Below are positions 1 to 9,737 of a stretch of 64,000 bases of DNA, piece by piece. The notes under the pieces were generated by a model. That model saw nothing but the letters and a program-made list of their open reading frames with translations. It was not told where the DNA came from and ran no database searches. A program made the translations under genes and the position numbers. The DNA lies in NCBI RefSeq assembly GCF_009720525.1, contig NZ_CP043930.1:4558501-4622500 (forward strand). The letters are read 5' to 3'. Within the stretch, counting starts at the first letter, position 1, and every line of letters starts with the position of its first letter. This DNA is from Gimesia benthica (lineage in GTDB: Bacteria; Planctomycetota; Planctomycetia; Planctomycetales; Planctomycetaceae).

Positions 1-1
1 C

Positions 2-3000
2 AGACGGAATACAGTCGCTGATGAGACCTTCGATACGGTAGTCAACCGGGATCGTTCGTTAGTTCTCATCTGCTGGAAAGGACACGAAGCGGTTACAGAC
101 GCCCAGGCGGCACTCAAGCAGTTCGTCAAAGAGAAGGAACAGGAAGTTAAACAGAATCCGCAGATCGCCCCCACTGTGGGGTCGCGTTTCTATCAACTCG
201 TCAGTGCCCCTGCAGCACGCGTTGGCTATTACCTGCCCGGACGTAAAAGTGCCGTCTTCCGCATCTCATTTGTCACAAACAACAGGCGACATGTGATTAA
301 CGTCATCAAAACGGGATCGGCCCGTCTGGATGAACCTTCTCCCGAGCTGGCAACACTGTTTAACTCAATCGAGTTTGATCACAAGCAACAGGTCAAGCCA
401 GCACCTCCAGTGTCACCACAGCCATCTCCTCCCGCAGTGGACCCGGTACCACAGCCAGATCTGACTCCCCCGCCGGTTTCACCAGCCCCACCCACTCAAC
501 CACCGGCCTTGGCCGCAGCTACGCTCACCTGGAAATTTAATGACCAGAATCAATCAGTGGAGATCATCGACTTCGAAGACAATGTTTCTAAGAAGTATTA
601 CGATTCTGCTGGTCGTCTTGTTCGACATGTCCGTCCTGATCAGTCACAGATGACATTCGCTTACGACCCACAGGGCCGGCTCATCAGCAAAACCCGTTTT
701 GATCAGACCCGGGAACAATACTCCTATGACGGGCAGAGCGATCGCCTGGCATCTGTTTCTGGTCAACTGGGGAAAGTTGATATTCGTTATAATTCCCAAG
801 GCCTGATCCAGGAATTCATTGACGCCCATGGCGTCAGTTCTCGATATGACTATGATGCTCGGAATAATCTCACCGGCATCCAGAATTCTGATGGAGAATC
901 GGTGGCCTTTGCGTATGACAACCAGGGGGACCTGCAGCAAATGACCTTCGATGGAACAGAGACGCTGCAGTTACTGACCTCCGACAAGGGGCTTAAGAAA
1001 ACACTTCGTGAACCGAATGGTGCTACGGAATCTCTGGAATTCACTACGCGGGGGCAGTTGCGTCGTCAGACAGACGCCCTGGGGCAGACCACTTCCTTTC
1101 AGTATGGTCCAGGGGGGCAGATGACATCCCATACCAATGCCCTGGGACAGACCACGCGCTATGCCCATGATAGTGCTGGTAACCTTCGTGTTGTCAGCTA
1201 TCCGGGTGAACGAGGCAAGCTGCTGTTCAGCTATAACCGGGCAGGGCAGCCTGAATCCATGACTCTGCCGGGAGGTCAGAAATACCTGTTCGAGTTCAAT
1301 CCGGTTGGTCGGATGACGAAAGCCACCGATCCGCTGGGGCGCAGTTTCGGCTATGAATTTAACCAGCTGCAGCAGCTCTCGAAAATGAGCTTCCCGGACG
1401 GCACTTCTCGTAATCTGGTCTATGATGCCGCTGGTCGGCTGGTCTCGGATCAACGGAGCAGCGACCCCGCTGTCAAGTATCGCTATGACGAACGTGATCG
1501 TCTGGTTGAGATGACCTCCGGTTCAGGGGCCCTGCGTTATGAATACGATGCTGATGACCAACTGGTGCGGGTTGTCGATCTCTGGTCAGGTCAATTGACG
1601 GCCCTCCGCTACGATCAGCGCGGTCGACTGATTGAACTCAATGATTCCTTCCACGGGCAAATCAGCTACCAGTACGATGCTTCCGGCCGTTTGATTGCAG
1701 TACAGAATTCCGAGGGGCAGCAGGCTGAATTTGCTTATAAAGATACGGAGCTGCCCACCGAACTTCGCCAGATCGGCGGGGAAACGGTTCGCTTTGAATA
1801 TGATCTCGCCGGGCAGCTAAAGCGGGAAGATTCCACGGTTACTGGAATCAGACGCTATGACTATGATGCTTTGAATCGTCCAAAAGAAATCATCTCTCCC
1901 ACTCGAGGCGCCAGGCGCTATGAATACGATATCGCCGGGAATCTGTCACTGGTACAGACAGGCCAGAGCGAATATCGCTATGAATACGACACGGCGGACA
2001 ACCTCAAGGTCATTTATTCCCCGGGAGGAGGACAGACCCGCTTTGAATACGACGATGTCGGTCGCGTCTTAAGCCGAACCAATGCCCTGGGGCAGCGTCG
2101 CCAGTATCGCTGGAACACCGCCGACCAACTGGAAGAACTGACACGCGAAGACGGAAAACGGCTTTCATACAAATATGATAAGACCAGGCAACCGGTGGAG
2201 ATCAAAGATGGAGAAACCGTGATTCGCTCCCATGAATACAATTCGCAGGGGTTGCCTGTCACCAGTGCTGTCAAAGATCAGACTTATCGCAATCTATATG
2301 ATCGCGGGGGCAAACTGCTCGAAGTGCGAAATGATACGCAACACACTGCGGTTGGCTACACCTACGGAAACGGCGAGCGTGTTTCATCGGTTCTGTTACC
2401 GGAAGGGAAATCGATCAATTATCGCTACGATCAGAAGGCCCGGCTGACCGGCGTGTCTGGTCCTTCAGGGGCAGAGGTTGGCATTGAATATGACGAGTTC
2501 GGTAGACGCCAGGCTTTAATCACAGGTCAGTCAGCCCGCATCGAATACGCCTATCATCCCAATGGGCTGTTACAACGAATTGAATGCAGACAGAATAGCG
2601 GCAAGGTGATCTACCAGGCCACCTATGATTATGACTCCGCTGGCCGCATCATTCGGGCGGTCCTGCAGGGTAACACCTTTTCTTATGCCTATGATAACCA
2701 GGGACGACTGAGTGAAACCGTTTATCCTGATGGGCGACGCGAATCATATGAGTATGATCTGGCTGGTAATCTGAAAAAACGGGATAGCCATGAACGCAAA
2801 TTTAACGCTCTCAATCAACTGCTGAGTACGGGGGAGACTTCCCTGCAGTACAGCACTACAGGCAACCTCATCAGTCGCGCCAACCAGCAGGGCACAACCC
2901 GCTATGATTATGATGCGCTCGATTTGCTGCAACGCGTCGATCTGCAGGGCAGCAAATCCATCGAGTATGCTTACGATCCCGATGGTCTGCTCGCCTCGCG

Positions 3001-4618
3001 AAGTGAAGGTGGTCAGGCCAGACAGTTCCTGCAGGACCGGAAAAATATTGTCGGTGAACTGATTGACGGCAAACTGGACCGCGTTTATCTCAACGGAGAG
3101 AACCTGGATCAACGGTTCGGCCAGGTGATTGGCAAGGAACAATACTATTTCATCACCGCTCCCGATCAATCCGTACTCGCATTGATCAACCAGCAGGGAG
3201 AGCTGGTCAATAGCTATAACTATTCCCCTTATGGTGAAGTCAACGTTATCGAGGAGCAGGTTCCCAATCGTTTCTATGCCAAGGGACGCTATTTAGATCG
3301 AGAGACCGGTCTCTACCACTACCGCAGCCGTTGGTATGATGCCGCTTTGTCTCTCTTTATTTCTGCGGATACAGAGTCAGGCACACTCGAAGATCCAATC
3401 ACTCAAAATGCCTATCTCTACCTGAACGGTGAACCTGTCAACCAATTTGACCCGGAAGGCACGACAGGTATTCCGGCCCCAGGTTCGGCTGGAGCCATCT
3501 GGTTGGAAAATTTACCATCTCAACCCTTTAATCCGACACCTCCACCCGTGGTCATGCCCAAGATGCCGGTCAATCAGTGGATACCCCCCGGGATGAGACA
3601 TCCATTCGAGCAGATGGAAGCGGCGCGTCAGGCTGCGAGGGCGGCGCCTGTCGAATCGGGAGGGACGGCTGCGATGAACGCAGAACAGCAGGCAGCATTC
3701 CAGTCTCTGAAATCGTCGGGCCTCCCCAGCCGGATGACCAGATTCGGCAAGTTGCGAATTCTCGGCAGTAAGGCGGCTCCCTGGTTGGGACGCGGACTGA
3801 TTATCTATGGAGTCTACAACAGCGCAAAAAACATCTATACCGCTAAAGATAGAGTCGATCAGACCAAAAGAGAAGTCAGTGTCTGGGGAGCAGTCTGGCT
3901 CGGTGCTAAGCTGGGTGGTGCCTGGGGGGCCACTGCCGGGGGGATCGGTGCAGTGCCCGGTTCCATCATTGGTGCCATCACTGGTTATCTCGGTTCCAAA
4001 CTGGTGACCGACCCTGAGATTCTGTTTGATGATGATCCCCCCCTGACAGGCGTGAATCTGATTTATTCCATTCCCATTCAGAGTAAAGAAGGTGAGAAGC
4101 CTAAAACGGTCTTAATGGAATTCATGTTGACCGGTGAAGAGCAGAAGATGGCAGCCAAAGTCACCCTGCACCTGCCTCTGAATGCGGAAGAGAGAGCCGA
4201 TTTCAAGAAACACTTTGGTCTCGACAGTAAGCTCACATTCTTTGCTGAAAAAGGAGAAGATGGATCGTATGTGATCGCCGACGAACGATTGAAAGAAATT
4301 GTCAGTAAGTTCTACAAAGCAGTCACTTCAATGGCAGTCGCCATGGGTATGGGGTTTGCCGAAGGTTTTAAGGGATTCGGTGGTATTGCTCCTGGAGCAG
4401 GTGGAAGGCCATCTAAAGAAGAGAGTCAAAAGAAAATTGAGGAGACTATCGCTGGGATACGCGTGACGGTTCATGAAGCCGAGATCTGGATCAAACCTGG
4501 CCAAAAGGGAGTTACCGGAGATATCAGGCTGGATGTCGAAGTGGAAATCCCCGGCCAGAAGGGGTCGCGTAAGTCGGTAGATGGAACATTCGCTGGAAAA
4601 ATTGCGATTCCTAAATAG
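2..4618 (+). CDS. RHS/YD-repeat protein, 5' end outside window
   Basis: The reading frame is open from the first bases of the window, so the gene starts upstream; a GTG at 176 lies inside the frame and is probably not the start. Numbering from that GTG, residues about 75-110 are a Pro-rich linker, followed from about 120 to 1010 by a long series of YD repeats of the type 'YDxxGRL'. An RHS-associated core follows (about 1045-1100, with 'GRYLDRETGLYHYRSRWYD' and ending 'NQFDPEG'). The last roughly 380 residues include a Gly/Ala-rich hydrophobic stretch (near 1240-1285) and a charged region that I cannot assign. In known RHS proteins the repeats form a hollow shell enclosing a C-terminal cargo, often a toxin; that role here is inference. 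No immunity-like small gene follows directly. A terminator lies 25 bases after the stop. Confidence 0.9.
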   Translation, partial: RRNTVADETFDTVVNRDRSLVLICWKGHEAVTDAQAALKQFVKEKEQEVKQNPQIAPTVGSRFYQLVSAPAARVGYYLPGRKSAVFRISFVTNNRRHVINVIKTGSARLDEPSPELATLFNSIEFDHKQQVKPAPPVSPQPSPPAVDPVPQPDLTPPPVSPAPPTQPPALAAATLTWKFNDQNQSVEIIDFEDNVSKKYYDSAGRLVRHVRPDQSQMTFAYDPQGRLISKTRFDQTREQYSYDGQSDRLASVSGQLGKVDIRYNSQGLIQEFIDAHGVSSRYDYDARNNLTGIQNSDGESVAFAYDNQGDLQQMTFDGTETLQLLTSDKGLKKTLREPNGATESLEFTTRGQLRRQTDALGQTTSFQYGPGGQMTSHTNALGQTTRYAHDSAGNLRVVSYPGERGKLLFSYNRAGQPESMTLPGGQKYLFEFNPVGRMTKATDPLGRSFGYEFNQLQQLSKMSFPDGTSRNLVYDAAGRLVSDQRSSDPAVKYRYDERDRLVEMTSGSGALRYEYDADDQLVRVVDLWSGQLTALRYDQRGRLIELNDSFHGQISYQYDASGRLIAVQNSEGQQAEFAYKDTELPTELRQIGGETVRFEYDLAGQLKREDSTVTGIRRYDYDALNRPKEIISPTRGARRYEYDIAGNLSLVQTGQSEYRYEYDTADNLKVIYSPGGGQTRFEYDDVGRVLSRTNALGQRRQYRWNTADQLEELTREDGKRLSYKYDKTRQPVEIKDGETVIRSHEYNSQGLPVTSAVKDQTYRNLYDRGGKLLEVRNDTQHTAVGYTYGNGERVSSVLLPEGKSINYRYDQKARLTGVSGPSGAEVGIEYDEFGRRQALITGQSARIEYAYHPNGLLQRIECRQNSGKVIYQATYDYDSAGRIIRAVLQGNTFSYAYDNQGRLSETVYPDGRRESYEYDLAGNLKKRDSHERKFNALNQLLSTGETSLQYSTTGNLISRANQQGTTRYDYDALDLLQRVDLQGSKSIEYAYDPDGLLASRSEGGQARQFLQDRKNIVGELIDGKLDRVYLNGENLDQRFGQVIGKEQYYFITAPDQSVLALINQQGELVNSYNYSPYGEVNVIEEQVPNRFYAKGRYLDRETGLYHYRSRWYDAALSLFISADTESGTLEDPITQNAYLYLNGEPVNQFDPEGTTGIPAPGSAGAIWLENLPSQPFNPTPPPVVMPKMPVNQWIPPGMRHPFEQMEAARQAARAAPVESGGTAAMNAEQQAAFQSLKSSGLPSRMTRFGKLRILGSKAAPWLGRGLIIYGVYNSAKNIYTAKDRVDQTKREVSVWGAVWLGAKLGGAWGATAGGIGAVPGSIIGAITGYLGSKLVTDPEILFDDDPPLTGVNLIYSIPIQSKEGEKPKTVLMEFMLTGEEQKMAAKVTLHLPLNAEERADFKKHFGLDSKLTFFAEKGEDGSYVIADERLKEIVSKFYKAVTSMAVAMGMGFAEGFKGFGGIAPGAGGRPSKEESQKKIEETIAGIRVTVHEAEIWIKPGQKGVTGDIRLDVEVEIPGQKGSRKSVDGTFAGKIAIPK

Positions 4619-4642
4619 ACACCTGACAGGCATTTCCAACTG

Positions 4643-4677
4643 AAGTCGCGGGATCAAATAATCTCGCGACTTTTTTT
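4643..4677 (+). terminator. Rho-independent terminator after RHS gene
   Basis: A 12-bp stem (4643-4654 with 4661-4672, one G-T type mismatch) has a six-base loop and runs into seven T residues. It closes the RHS gene. Confidence 0.8.
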
Positions 4678-4856
4678 AAGTCCTTACCAGAAAAATGGTT
4701 ATTCTGTCGGGATGATTTCGTTTCCCGATTTTTCAAAAAATACAGTAACATACCCCCTGTATTACCGCTCTGTCTTTTAGATGGAAGGACAGCGGGCCTG
4801 TGTTTGTCCCCCAATACAAATTGCTGTCACATTACTGCAAAGGAGTATGAGCGACC

Positions 4857-5942
4857 ATGTGTAATAACTGTAACCTGAATATTGATGCCGAGCGGACAGA
4901 CGAGTTCGGGCAGAAACTGCTGCAGATCGTCAATCACAGCGGACTCTCCTTCATGATTTCCATCGGGCACCGCGCTCGACTGTTTGACATCATGAGCGAA
5001 ATGGAACATGCCACCAGCAGTCAGATCGCCGAACAGTCAGGCCTGAATGAACGCTATGTGCGCGAATGGCTGGGGGCCATGGTGACCGGAGGCATTGTGG
5101 AGTACGATTCGGTGCTGAAGACGTACTTCCTGCCGGCAGAACATGCGGCCCTCTTGACGCGGGCTGCCGGCTCTAACAATTTCGCGACGACGATGCAGTG
5201 GTTCTCGGTGCTGGGGAGTGTCGAAGATCAAATCGTCGACTGCTTCCGGGAAGGGGGCGGGGTACCCTATTCCGAATTTGCCCGCTTCCATGAAGTGATG
5301 GCGGAGGAGAGTTATAACTCGGTGGTCTGCGGACTCTTCGAGCATATTCTGCCCCTCGTCCCCGGACTGGAGGAAAAACTGCAGACTGGTATCGAAGTAC
5401 TGGACATCGGTTGTGGCAGCGGGATGGCACTGATCGAAATGGCAACCGCATTTCCGAACAGCCGCTTCTCTGGCTATGACATCTCGGAAGAATCAATTGG
5501 CCGGGCGCAGGCCTCTGCGGCGGAACGCGGCTTGACGAATATCACCTTTCGAGTGCAGGACGTGGCCCGCATGGACCAGCCGGAAACCTTTGATCTGATT
5601 ACTGCTTTCGATGTAATTCACGATCAGGCCCAGCCAGCAGTGGTACTCAGCCAGGTCAATGCTTCACTGAAACCGGGAGGCACTTTCCTGATGCAGGATA
5701 TCGCCGCTTCGAGCAATGTAGAACAGAACATCAGCAATCCGCTGGGGCCCATGTTCTATACGATCTCTACTATGCACTGCATGACCGTTTCGCTTGCCCA
5801 GGGGGGCGCAGGGCTCGGAACCTGCTGGGGGAAAGAGCTCGCCTGCGAGATGCTCCAGACCGCCGGCTTTGAGAAAGTGGATGTACAGGAATTGCCCCAT
5901 GATATCATGAATTATTTCTATACGACCACCAAGGCAGCCTGA
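4857..5942 (+). CDS. Class I SAM-dependent methyltransferase with N-terminal winged helix
   Basis: A 361-residue protein. Residues about 15-100 look like the winged-helix/dimerisation region of O-methyltransferase-type enzymes ('SGLNERYVREWLGAMV'). The Rossmann methyltransferase fold follows, with the SAM-binding glycine motif 'VLDIGCGSG' near residue 180 and an acidic 'DLITAFDVIHD' motif about 60 residues later. The architecture matches the Rv2258c-like methyltransferase family; the acceptor substrate cannot be read from the sequence. The very N-terminus carries a CNNC pair that is not part of that fold. The ATG at 4857 is preceded by AAGGAG about 12 bases upstream. It stands alone between two terminators, so it is likely a single-gene transcript. 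Confidence 0.9.
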   Translation: MCNNCNLNIDAERTDEFGQKLLQIVNHSGLSFMISIGHRARLFDIMSEMEHATSSQIAEQSGLNERYVREWLGAMVTGGIVEYDSVLKTYFLPAEHAALLTRAAGSNNFATTMQWFSVLGSVEDQIVDCFREGGGVPYSEFARFHEVMAEESYNSVVCGLFEHILPLVPGLEEKLQTGIEVLDIGCGSGMALIEMATAFPNSRFSGYDISEESIGRAQASAAERGLTNITFRVQDVARMDQPETFDLITAFDVIHDQAQPAVVLSQVNASLKPGGTFLMQDIAASSNVEQNISNPLGPMFYTISTMHCMTVSLAQGGAGLGTCWGKELACEMLQTAGFEKVDVQELPHDIMNYFYTTTKAA

Positions 5943-5969
5943 GCCTTTTGAGCCAGTGATGTGTCCTCT

Positions 5970-6009
5970 CCGACAGCAGAACTGATGATGTTTCTGCTGT
6001 CGGTTTTTT
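5970..6009 (+). terminator. Rho-independent terminator after methyltransferase
   Basis: A perfect 12-bp stem (5970-5981 with 5992-6003, CCGACAGCAGAA and its complement) has a ten-base loop and is followed by TTTTTT. Confidence 0.9.
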
Positions 6010-6693
6010 ATGGCACTTCCCTGAATCCGTTGATTTAACTGAGCTTAAAGTAATCCAGCCAACAAAATGGACATAAAGATACGCTTTGGTTTGGATCTGT
6101 AACGGTTATGACTATAATTCCGACAGGGGAAGTCGCTTGAGTACATTCTCATGGAAATTCTCAAGAAACACGCAAGAATGTGCTATTTCAAGGCTTTCCC
6201 TGTGGTGAATTTGGTGTAAAAATGCCGATTATAAGGAATAATTCTATTTCATTGGGTTTGCCGTTTGATGGAGCGATGGTGAACGGTCAATGAGGAATAT
6301 ATGGAAGTCTGAAGCCGAACTTCATTCCCTGACGGGGATTGAATCGATTTCGCTTGCCAGACGGAATGATTCATCAAATTGTGAAATCAAGTGTGAAATA
6401 CTCCTGCGTCTTTCCCTCCTCATCAGGGTCATGCTCAACCGGGCCCGTGTCATGTCTGAGAGACCACTTCGCGTTTTCCCTGGTTTCATTCATTCAGTGA
6501 TGGACAGTCTGGTTTTTGCGTTATCAGAAACAGGGCCAGACCAGAGGAACGGACATCCCTGAGACGGGCTGCTGTCGAATAGACAGGCTGCTGTCAGGAA
6601 TAAAAACGCAGCAAAAACTAACAATACAATTTTCTTTCAACTGAAACAGTCTGAACTGGCAACAGAACAGACTGCCAGGGAGTAACAATCAGA
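6010..6693. other. Long intergenic region upstream of korA
   Basis: About 680 bases without a convincing gene. A 90-codon open frame (6290-6562, plus strand) has no good ribosome binding site and an ordinary, non-protein-like composition, so I do not call it. The region holds one good promoter-like pair (6091-6118), which would give korA a leader of about 570 bases. Such a leader could hold a regulatory RNA, but I do not recognise any known riboswitch in it. Confidence 0.5.
6091..6118 (+). promoter_or_regulatory. Candidate sigma-70-type promoter
   Basis: TTGGAT at 6091-6096 and a consensus TATAAT at 6113-6118 are separated by 16 bases. The next gene on this strand is korA at 6694. Confidence 0.45.
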
Positions 6694-8565
6694 ATGGCGA
6701 CCACAGACGTGCCTGGTGCTAACGGCAAAATCAGCGAACAACTGGATGCTGTTGTTATCCGTTTTTGTGGAGATAGTGGAGACGGGATGCAGCTGGCTGG
6801 CACGCAGTTTACCAACGTGTCAGCCGTCTTCGGTAATGATGTCAGCACATTGCCGGATTTCCCCGCAGAAATTCGCGCACCCGCCGGTACGCTCGGTGGC
6901 GTGAGTGGTTTCCAGATCTGCTTCTCCAGTTCCGACATCTACACGCCGGGCGATGAAGTCGACACCCTGGTTGCCATGAACCCCGCTGCTCTCAAGACGA
7001 ACGTTGCCGACCTCAAGCGGGGCGGAACCCTGATCGTTAACGAAGATGCGTTCGAGAAGAGCAATCTCTCCAAAGCCGGCTACGAGAGCAACCCGCTGGA
7101 CGATGAAGAAGCACTCGCTGCCTACCAGGTCCAGAAAGTGCCAATGACCAGCCTCACTCGTGACGCTGTCGCGGAACTGGGACTGTCACCTCGTGAAGCA
7201 GAACGTTGCAAAAACTTCTTCGCCATGGGCCTGGTCTACTGGCTCTACCAGCGGGATGCGACACCGACCGAAGAATGGGTCAAGAGCAAGTTTGCCAAGA
7301 AACCCGAACTGGTTGAAGCAAACCTCAAGGCACTGCATGCCGGCTATAACTTCGGAATAACCACCGAAGCGATGACCGTGCACTATCGCGTTGATCCTGC
7401 GGAACTGCCACCAGGTAAATATCGCAAAGTCACCGGTAATGAAGCGATCGCCTTCGGTTTCGTCACCGCAGCCACTCTGGCCGGTAAGAAGCTGTTTTAC
7501 GGCGGTTACCCGATTACACCTGCCAGCGATATTCTGCACGAGCTGTCCAAACTGAAAAACTTCAACGTGGTCACCTTCCAGGCGGAAGACGAAATCGCCG
7601 CCATCACCAGTGTGGTGGGAGCCTCCTATGCCGGCGACCTGGCGATTACCGCCAGCAGTGGTCCCGGGATTGCCCTCAAAGGGGAAGGCATGGGACTGGG
7701 CGCCATCATGGAGCTGCCAATGGTCATCGTAGATGTCCAGCGCGGCGGACCCAGTACTGGTCTGCCAACCAAAACAGAGCAGTCCGACCTTTATATGTGC
7801 ATGTTCGGACGTAACGGCGACTGCCCGCTGCCTCTGGTTGCTCCTGCTTCTCCCGCAGACTGCTTCCACATGGCACAGGAAGCGATGCGGATTGCTGTGG
7901 AATTCATGACCCCCGTCATGCTGCTCAGCGACGGTTACATCGCCAACGGTGCCGAACCCTGGCAGATTCCGGAAATGTCCTCGCTTAAGCCGATCAAAGT
8001 CTCACACGAGAAGAGACAGAAGGATGGCGAGCAGTTCATGCCATACCTGCGGGATGAAAAGAAGGCCCGTCCCTGGGTTGTGCCCGGCACTCCCGGTTGT
8101 GAACACCGCGTGGGCGGCCTGGAAAAATCGGATGTCACTGGTAACGTCGATTACTCTCCGCAGAACCATCAGTACATGACGACTCTGCGAGCCAATAAAA
8201 TCGCCGGCATCGCCGACTTCATTCCCGAACAGGAAGTCGAAGGCCCGGAATCTGGCGAACTGCTTGTGATCAGTTGGGGCGGAACTTACGGTGCTGTCCG
8301 TACCGCCGTCAAACATTCGATCAAAGAAGGACTTTCGGTGGCACACGCTCACCTGCGGTATCTGAATCCGTTCCCCAAAAATCTGGGCGACGTGATCAAG
8401 AACTACAAGAAGGTCCTGATTCCGGAACTCAATACCGGGCAGTTGCGAATGATCATTCGCGGCACCTATCTGGCAGACGCCGTTGGTTTGAACAAGGTCC
8501 AGGGGAAACCGTTCCTGATCAGCGAAGTCAAGCAGAAGATCAGAGAAGTGATCGAAGACAAATAA
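6694..8565 (+). CDS. korA: 2-oxoacid:acceptor (ferredoxin) oxidoreductase, alpha subunit with fused gamma domain
   Basis: A 623-residue subunit of a 2-oxoglutarate/2-oxoacid:ferredoxin oxidoreductase, which oxidatively decarboxylates a 2-oxoacid to the acyl-CoA and passes electrons to ferredoxin. Residues about 20-200 form the gamma domain ('[17 protein letters not shown]', '[20 protein letters not shown]'). The alpha pyrimidine-binding domain follows, with the diagnostic '[10 protein letters not shown]' at 270-279, '[10 protein letters not shown]' and '[19 protein letters not shown]'. The fused gamma-alpha layout is that of KorA. The partner beta subunit starts 68 bases downstream, so the two genes form an operon and together make the enzyme. 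The exact 2-oxoacid is not proven; 2-oxoglutarate is most likely. The ATG at 6694 follows a weak GGGAG-like site. Confidence 0.93.
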   Translation: MATTDVPGANGKISEQLDAVVIRFCGDSGDGMQLAGTQFTNVSAVFGNDVSTLPDFPAEIRAPAGTLGGVSGFQICFSSSDIYTPGDEVDTLVAMNPAALKTNVADLKRGGTLIVNEDAFEKSNLSKAGYESNPLDDEEALAAYQVQKVPMTSLTRDAVAELGLSPREAERCKNFFAMGLVYWLYQRDATPTEEWVKSKFAKKPELVEANLKALHAGYNFGITTEAMTVHYRVDPAELPPGKYRKVTGNEAIAFGFVTAATLAGKKLFYGGYPITPASDILHELSKLKNFNVVTFQAEDEIAAITSVVGASYAGDLAITASSGPGIALKGEGMGLGAIMELPMVIVDVQRGGPSTGLPTKTEQSDLYMCMFGRNGDCPLPLVAPASPADCFHMAQEAMRIAVEFMTPVMLLSDGYIANGAEPWQIPEMSSLKPIKVSHEKRQKDGEQFMPYLRDEKKARPWVVPGTPGCEHRVGGLEKSDVTGNVDYSPQNHQYMTTLRANKIAGIADFIPEQEVEGPESGELLVISWGGTYGAVRTAVKHSIKEGLSVAHAHLRYLNPFPKNLGDVIKNYKKVLIPELNTGQLRMIIRGTYLADAVGLNKVQGKPFLISEVKQKIREVIEDK

Positions 8566-8633
8566 ACCATCGTTTTCACAGACCAACAGCTAAACTATTT
8601 TAGAAACGATTGATTGCGTTTAAGGATAATAAA

Positions 8634-9656
8634 ATGAGTGTAGACACCTCGCTACCTGTCCTCTCGCCAAAAGATTTTGCCAGTGACCAGGAAATCCGCT
8701 GGTGCCCCCGCTGCGGCGACTATTCCATTCTCGCCCAGATGAAAAAAGTTCTGCCCACCCTGGGAATTCCCAAGGAAAAATTTGTATTCGTGTCCGGTAT
8801 CGGCTGCTCCAGCCGGTTCCCGTACTACATGGATACCTACGGCATGCACAGTATTCACGGTCGTGCACCGGCAGTCGCGACAGGCGTAAAACTCGCCAAC
8901 CCCGATCTGCAGGTCTGGGTGATTACCGGTGATGGCGATTCGCTCTCCATCGGCGGGAACCACTTCATGCACGTCCTGCGGCGGAATGTGGATGTCAAAG
9001 TTATTCTGTTCAACAACCAGATTTATGGTCTGACCAAAGGACAATACTCACCGACCAGCCCCACGGGTACTAAAACTAAAAGTACGCCGTTCGGTTCGGT
9101 GGACCGTCCGCTGAACCCGCTGTCCGTCGCCATCGGCGCACGTGCTACCTTCGCAGCCCGCTCGGTCGATGTCGATATCAAGCACCTCTGTAACGTGCTC
9201 GAACGGGCTGCCAACCACAAGGGAACCGCCTTCGTCGAGGTCTACCAGGACTGTAACGTCTTCAACAGCGGTGCCTTTGCATTTGCCTCGAAGAAGGGCG
9301 AAAAGGAAGAAAACGTTATTTACCTCGAACACGGCAAGCCGCTGATTTTCGGTAAAGATCGTGACAAAGGGATTCGGCTCAACAGCCATGATCAGCCCGA
9401 AGTCGTCGAACTGGGTAAAGGCATTACCGAAGACGATCTGCTGTTCCACGACGAAAAATCGGAAGACATGAATCTCGCATTCCTGCTGGCCAGCATGCGA
9501 TATCCGGAAATGCCCGAACCCATGGGCGTCTTCCGTTGTGTCGAACATCCGACCTATAACGAAGCCGTCTACGATCAGGTTAAATCCGCTACTGAACGTA
9601 ACGGAGAAGGAAACCTGGAAGCCCTGTTCAATACCGGGGATACCTGGACCGTGTAA
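8634..9656 (+). CDS. korB: 2-oxoacid:ferredoxin oxidoreductase, beta subunit
   Basis: A 340-residue thiamine-diphosphate-binding beta subunit that completes the enzyme of the preceding gene. 'WCPRCGDYSIL' (residues 23-33) and the ThDP motif 'GDGDSLSIGGNH' (from residue 99) with 'LFNNQIYGLTKGQYSPTS' are typical of KorB. A TTG at 8610 would add eight residues, but the ATG at 8634 with AAGGAT 7-8 bases ahead is the better start. The ferredoxin-like delta subunit found in some archaeal enzymes is absent here, as in other two-subunit bacterial forms. Confidence 0.93.
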   Translation: MSVDTSLPVLSPKDFASDQEIRWCPRCGDYSILAQMKKVLPTLGIPKEKFVFVSGIGCSSRFPYYMDTYGMHSIHGRAPAVATGVKLANPDLQVWVITGDGDSLSIGGNHFMHVLRRNVDVKVILFNNQIYGLTKGQYSPTSPTGTKTKSTPFGSVDRPLNPLSVAIGARATFAARSVDVDIKHLCNVLERAANHKGTAFVEVYQDCNVFNSGAFAFASKKGEKEENVIYLEHGKPLIFGKDRDKGIRLNSHDQPEVVELGKGITEDDLLFHDEKSEDMNLAFLLASMRYPEMPEPMGVFRCVEHPTYNEAVYDQVKSATERNGEGNLEALFNTGDTWTV

Positions 9657-9680
9657 ACGGCTCGCATCATTCCATCAAAA

Positions 9681-9713
9681 AAGGCGTTACAGTTTCTGCT
9701 GTAACGCCTTTTT
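9681..9713. terminator. Terminator shared by korB and dcd
   Basis: A perfect 12-bp stem (9681-9692 with 9699-9710) is flanked by A-rich sequence on the left and TTTTT on the right. It can end transcription of korB on the plus strand and, read in reverse, of dcd on the minus strand. Confidence 0.85.
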
Positions 9714-9737
9714 CATTGAGTGAATTATTTCTGACGT

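Noticed and set aside
6290-6562. A 90-codon open frame upstream of korA
   Set aside because: No ribosome binding site, ordinary composition, no recognisable domain or signal peptide.
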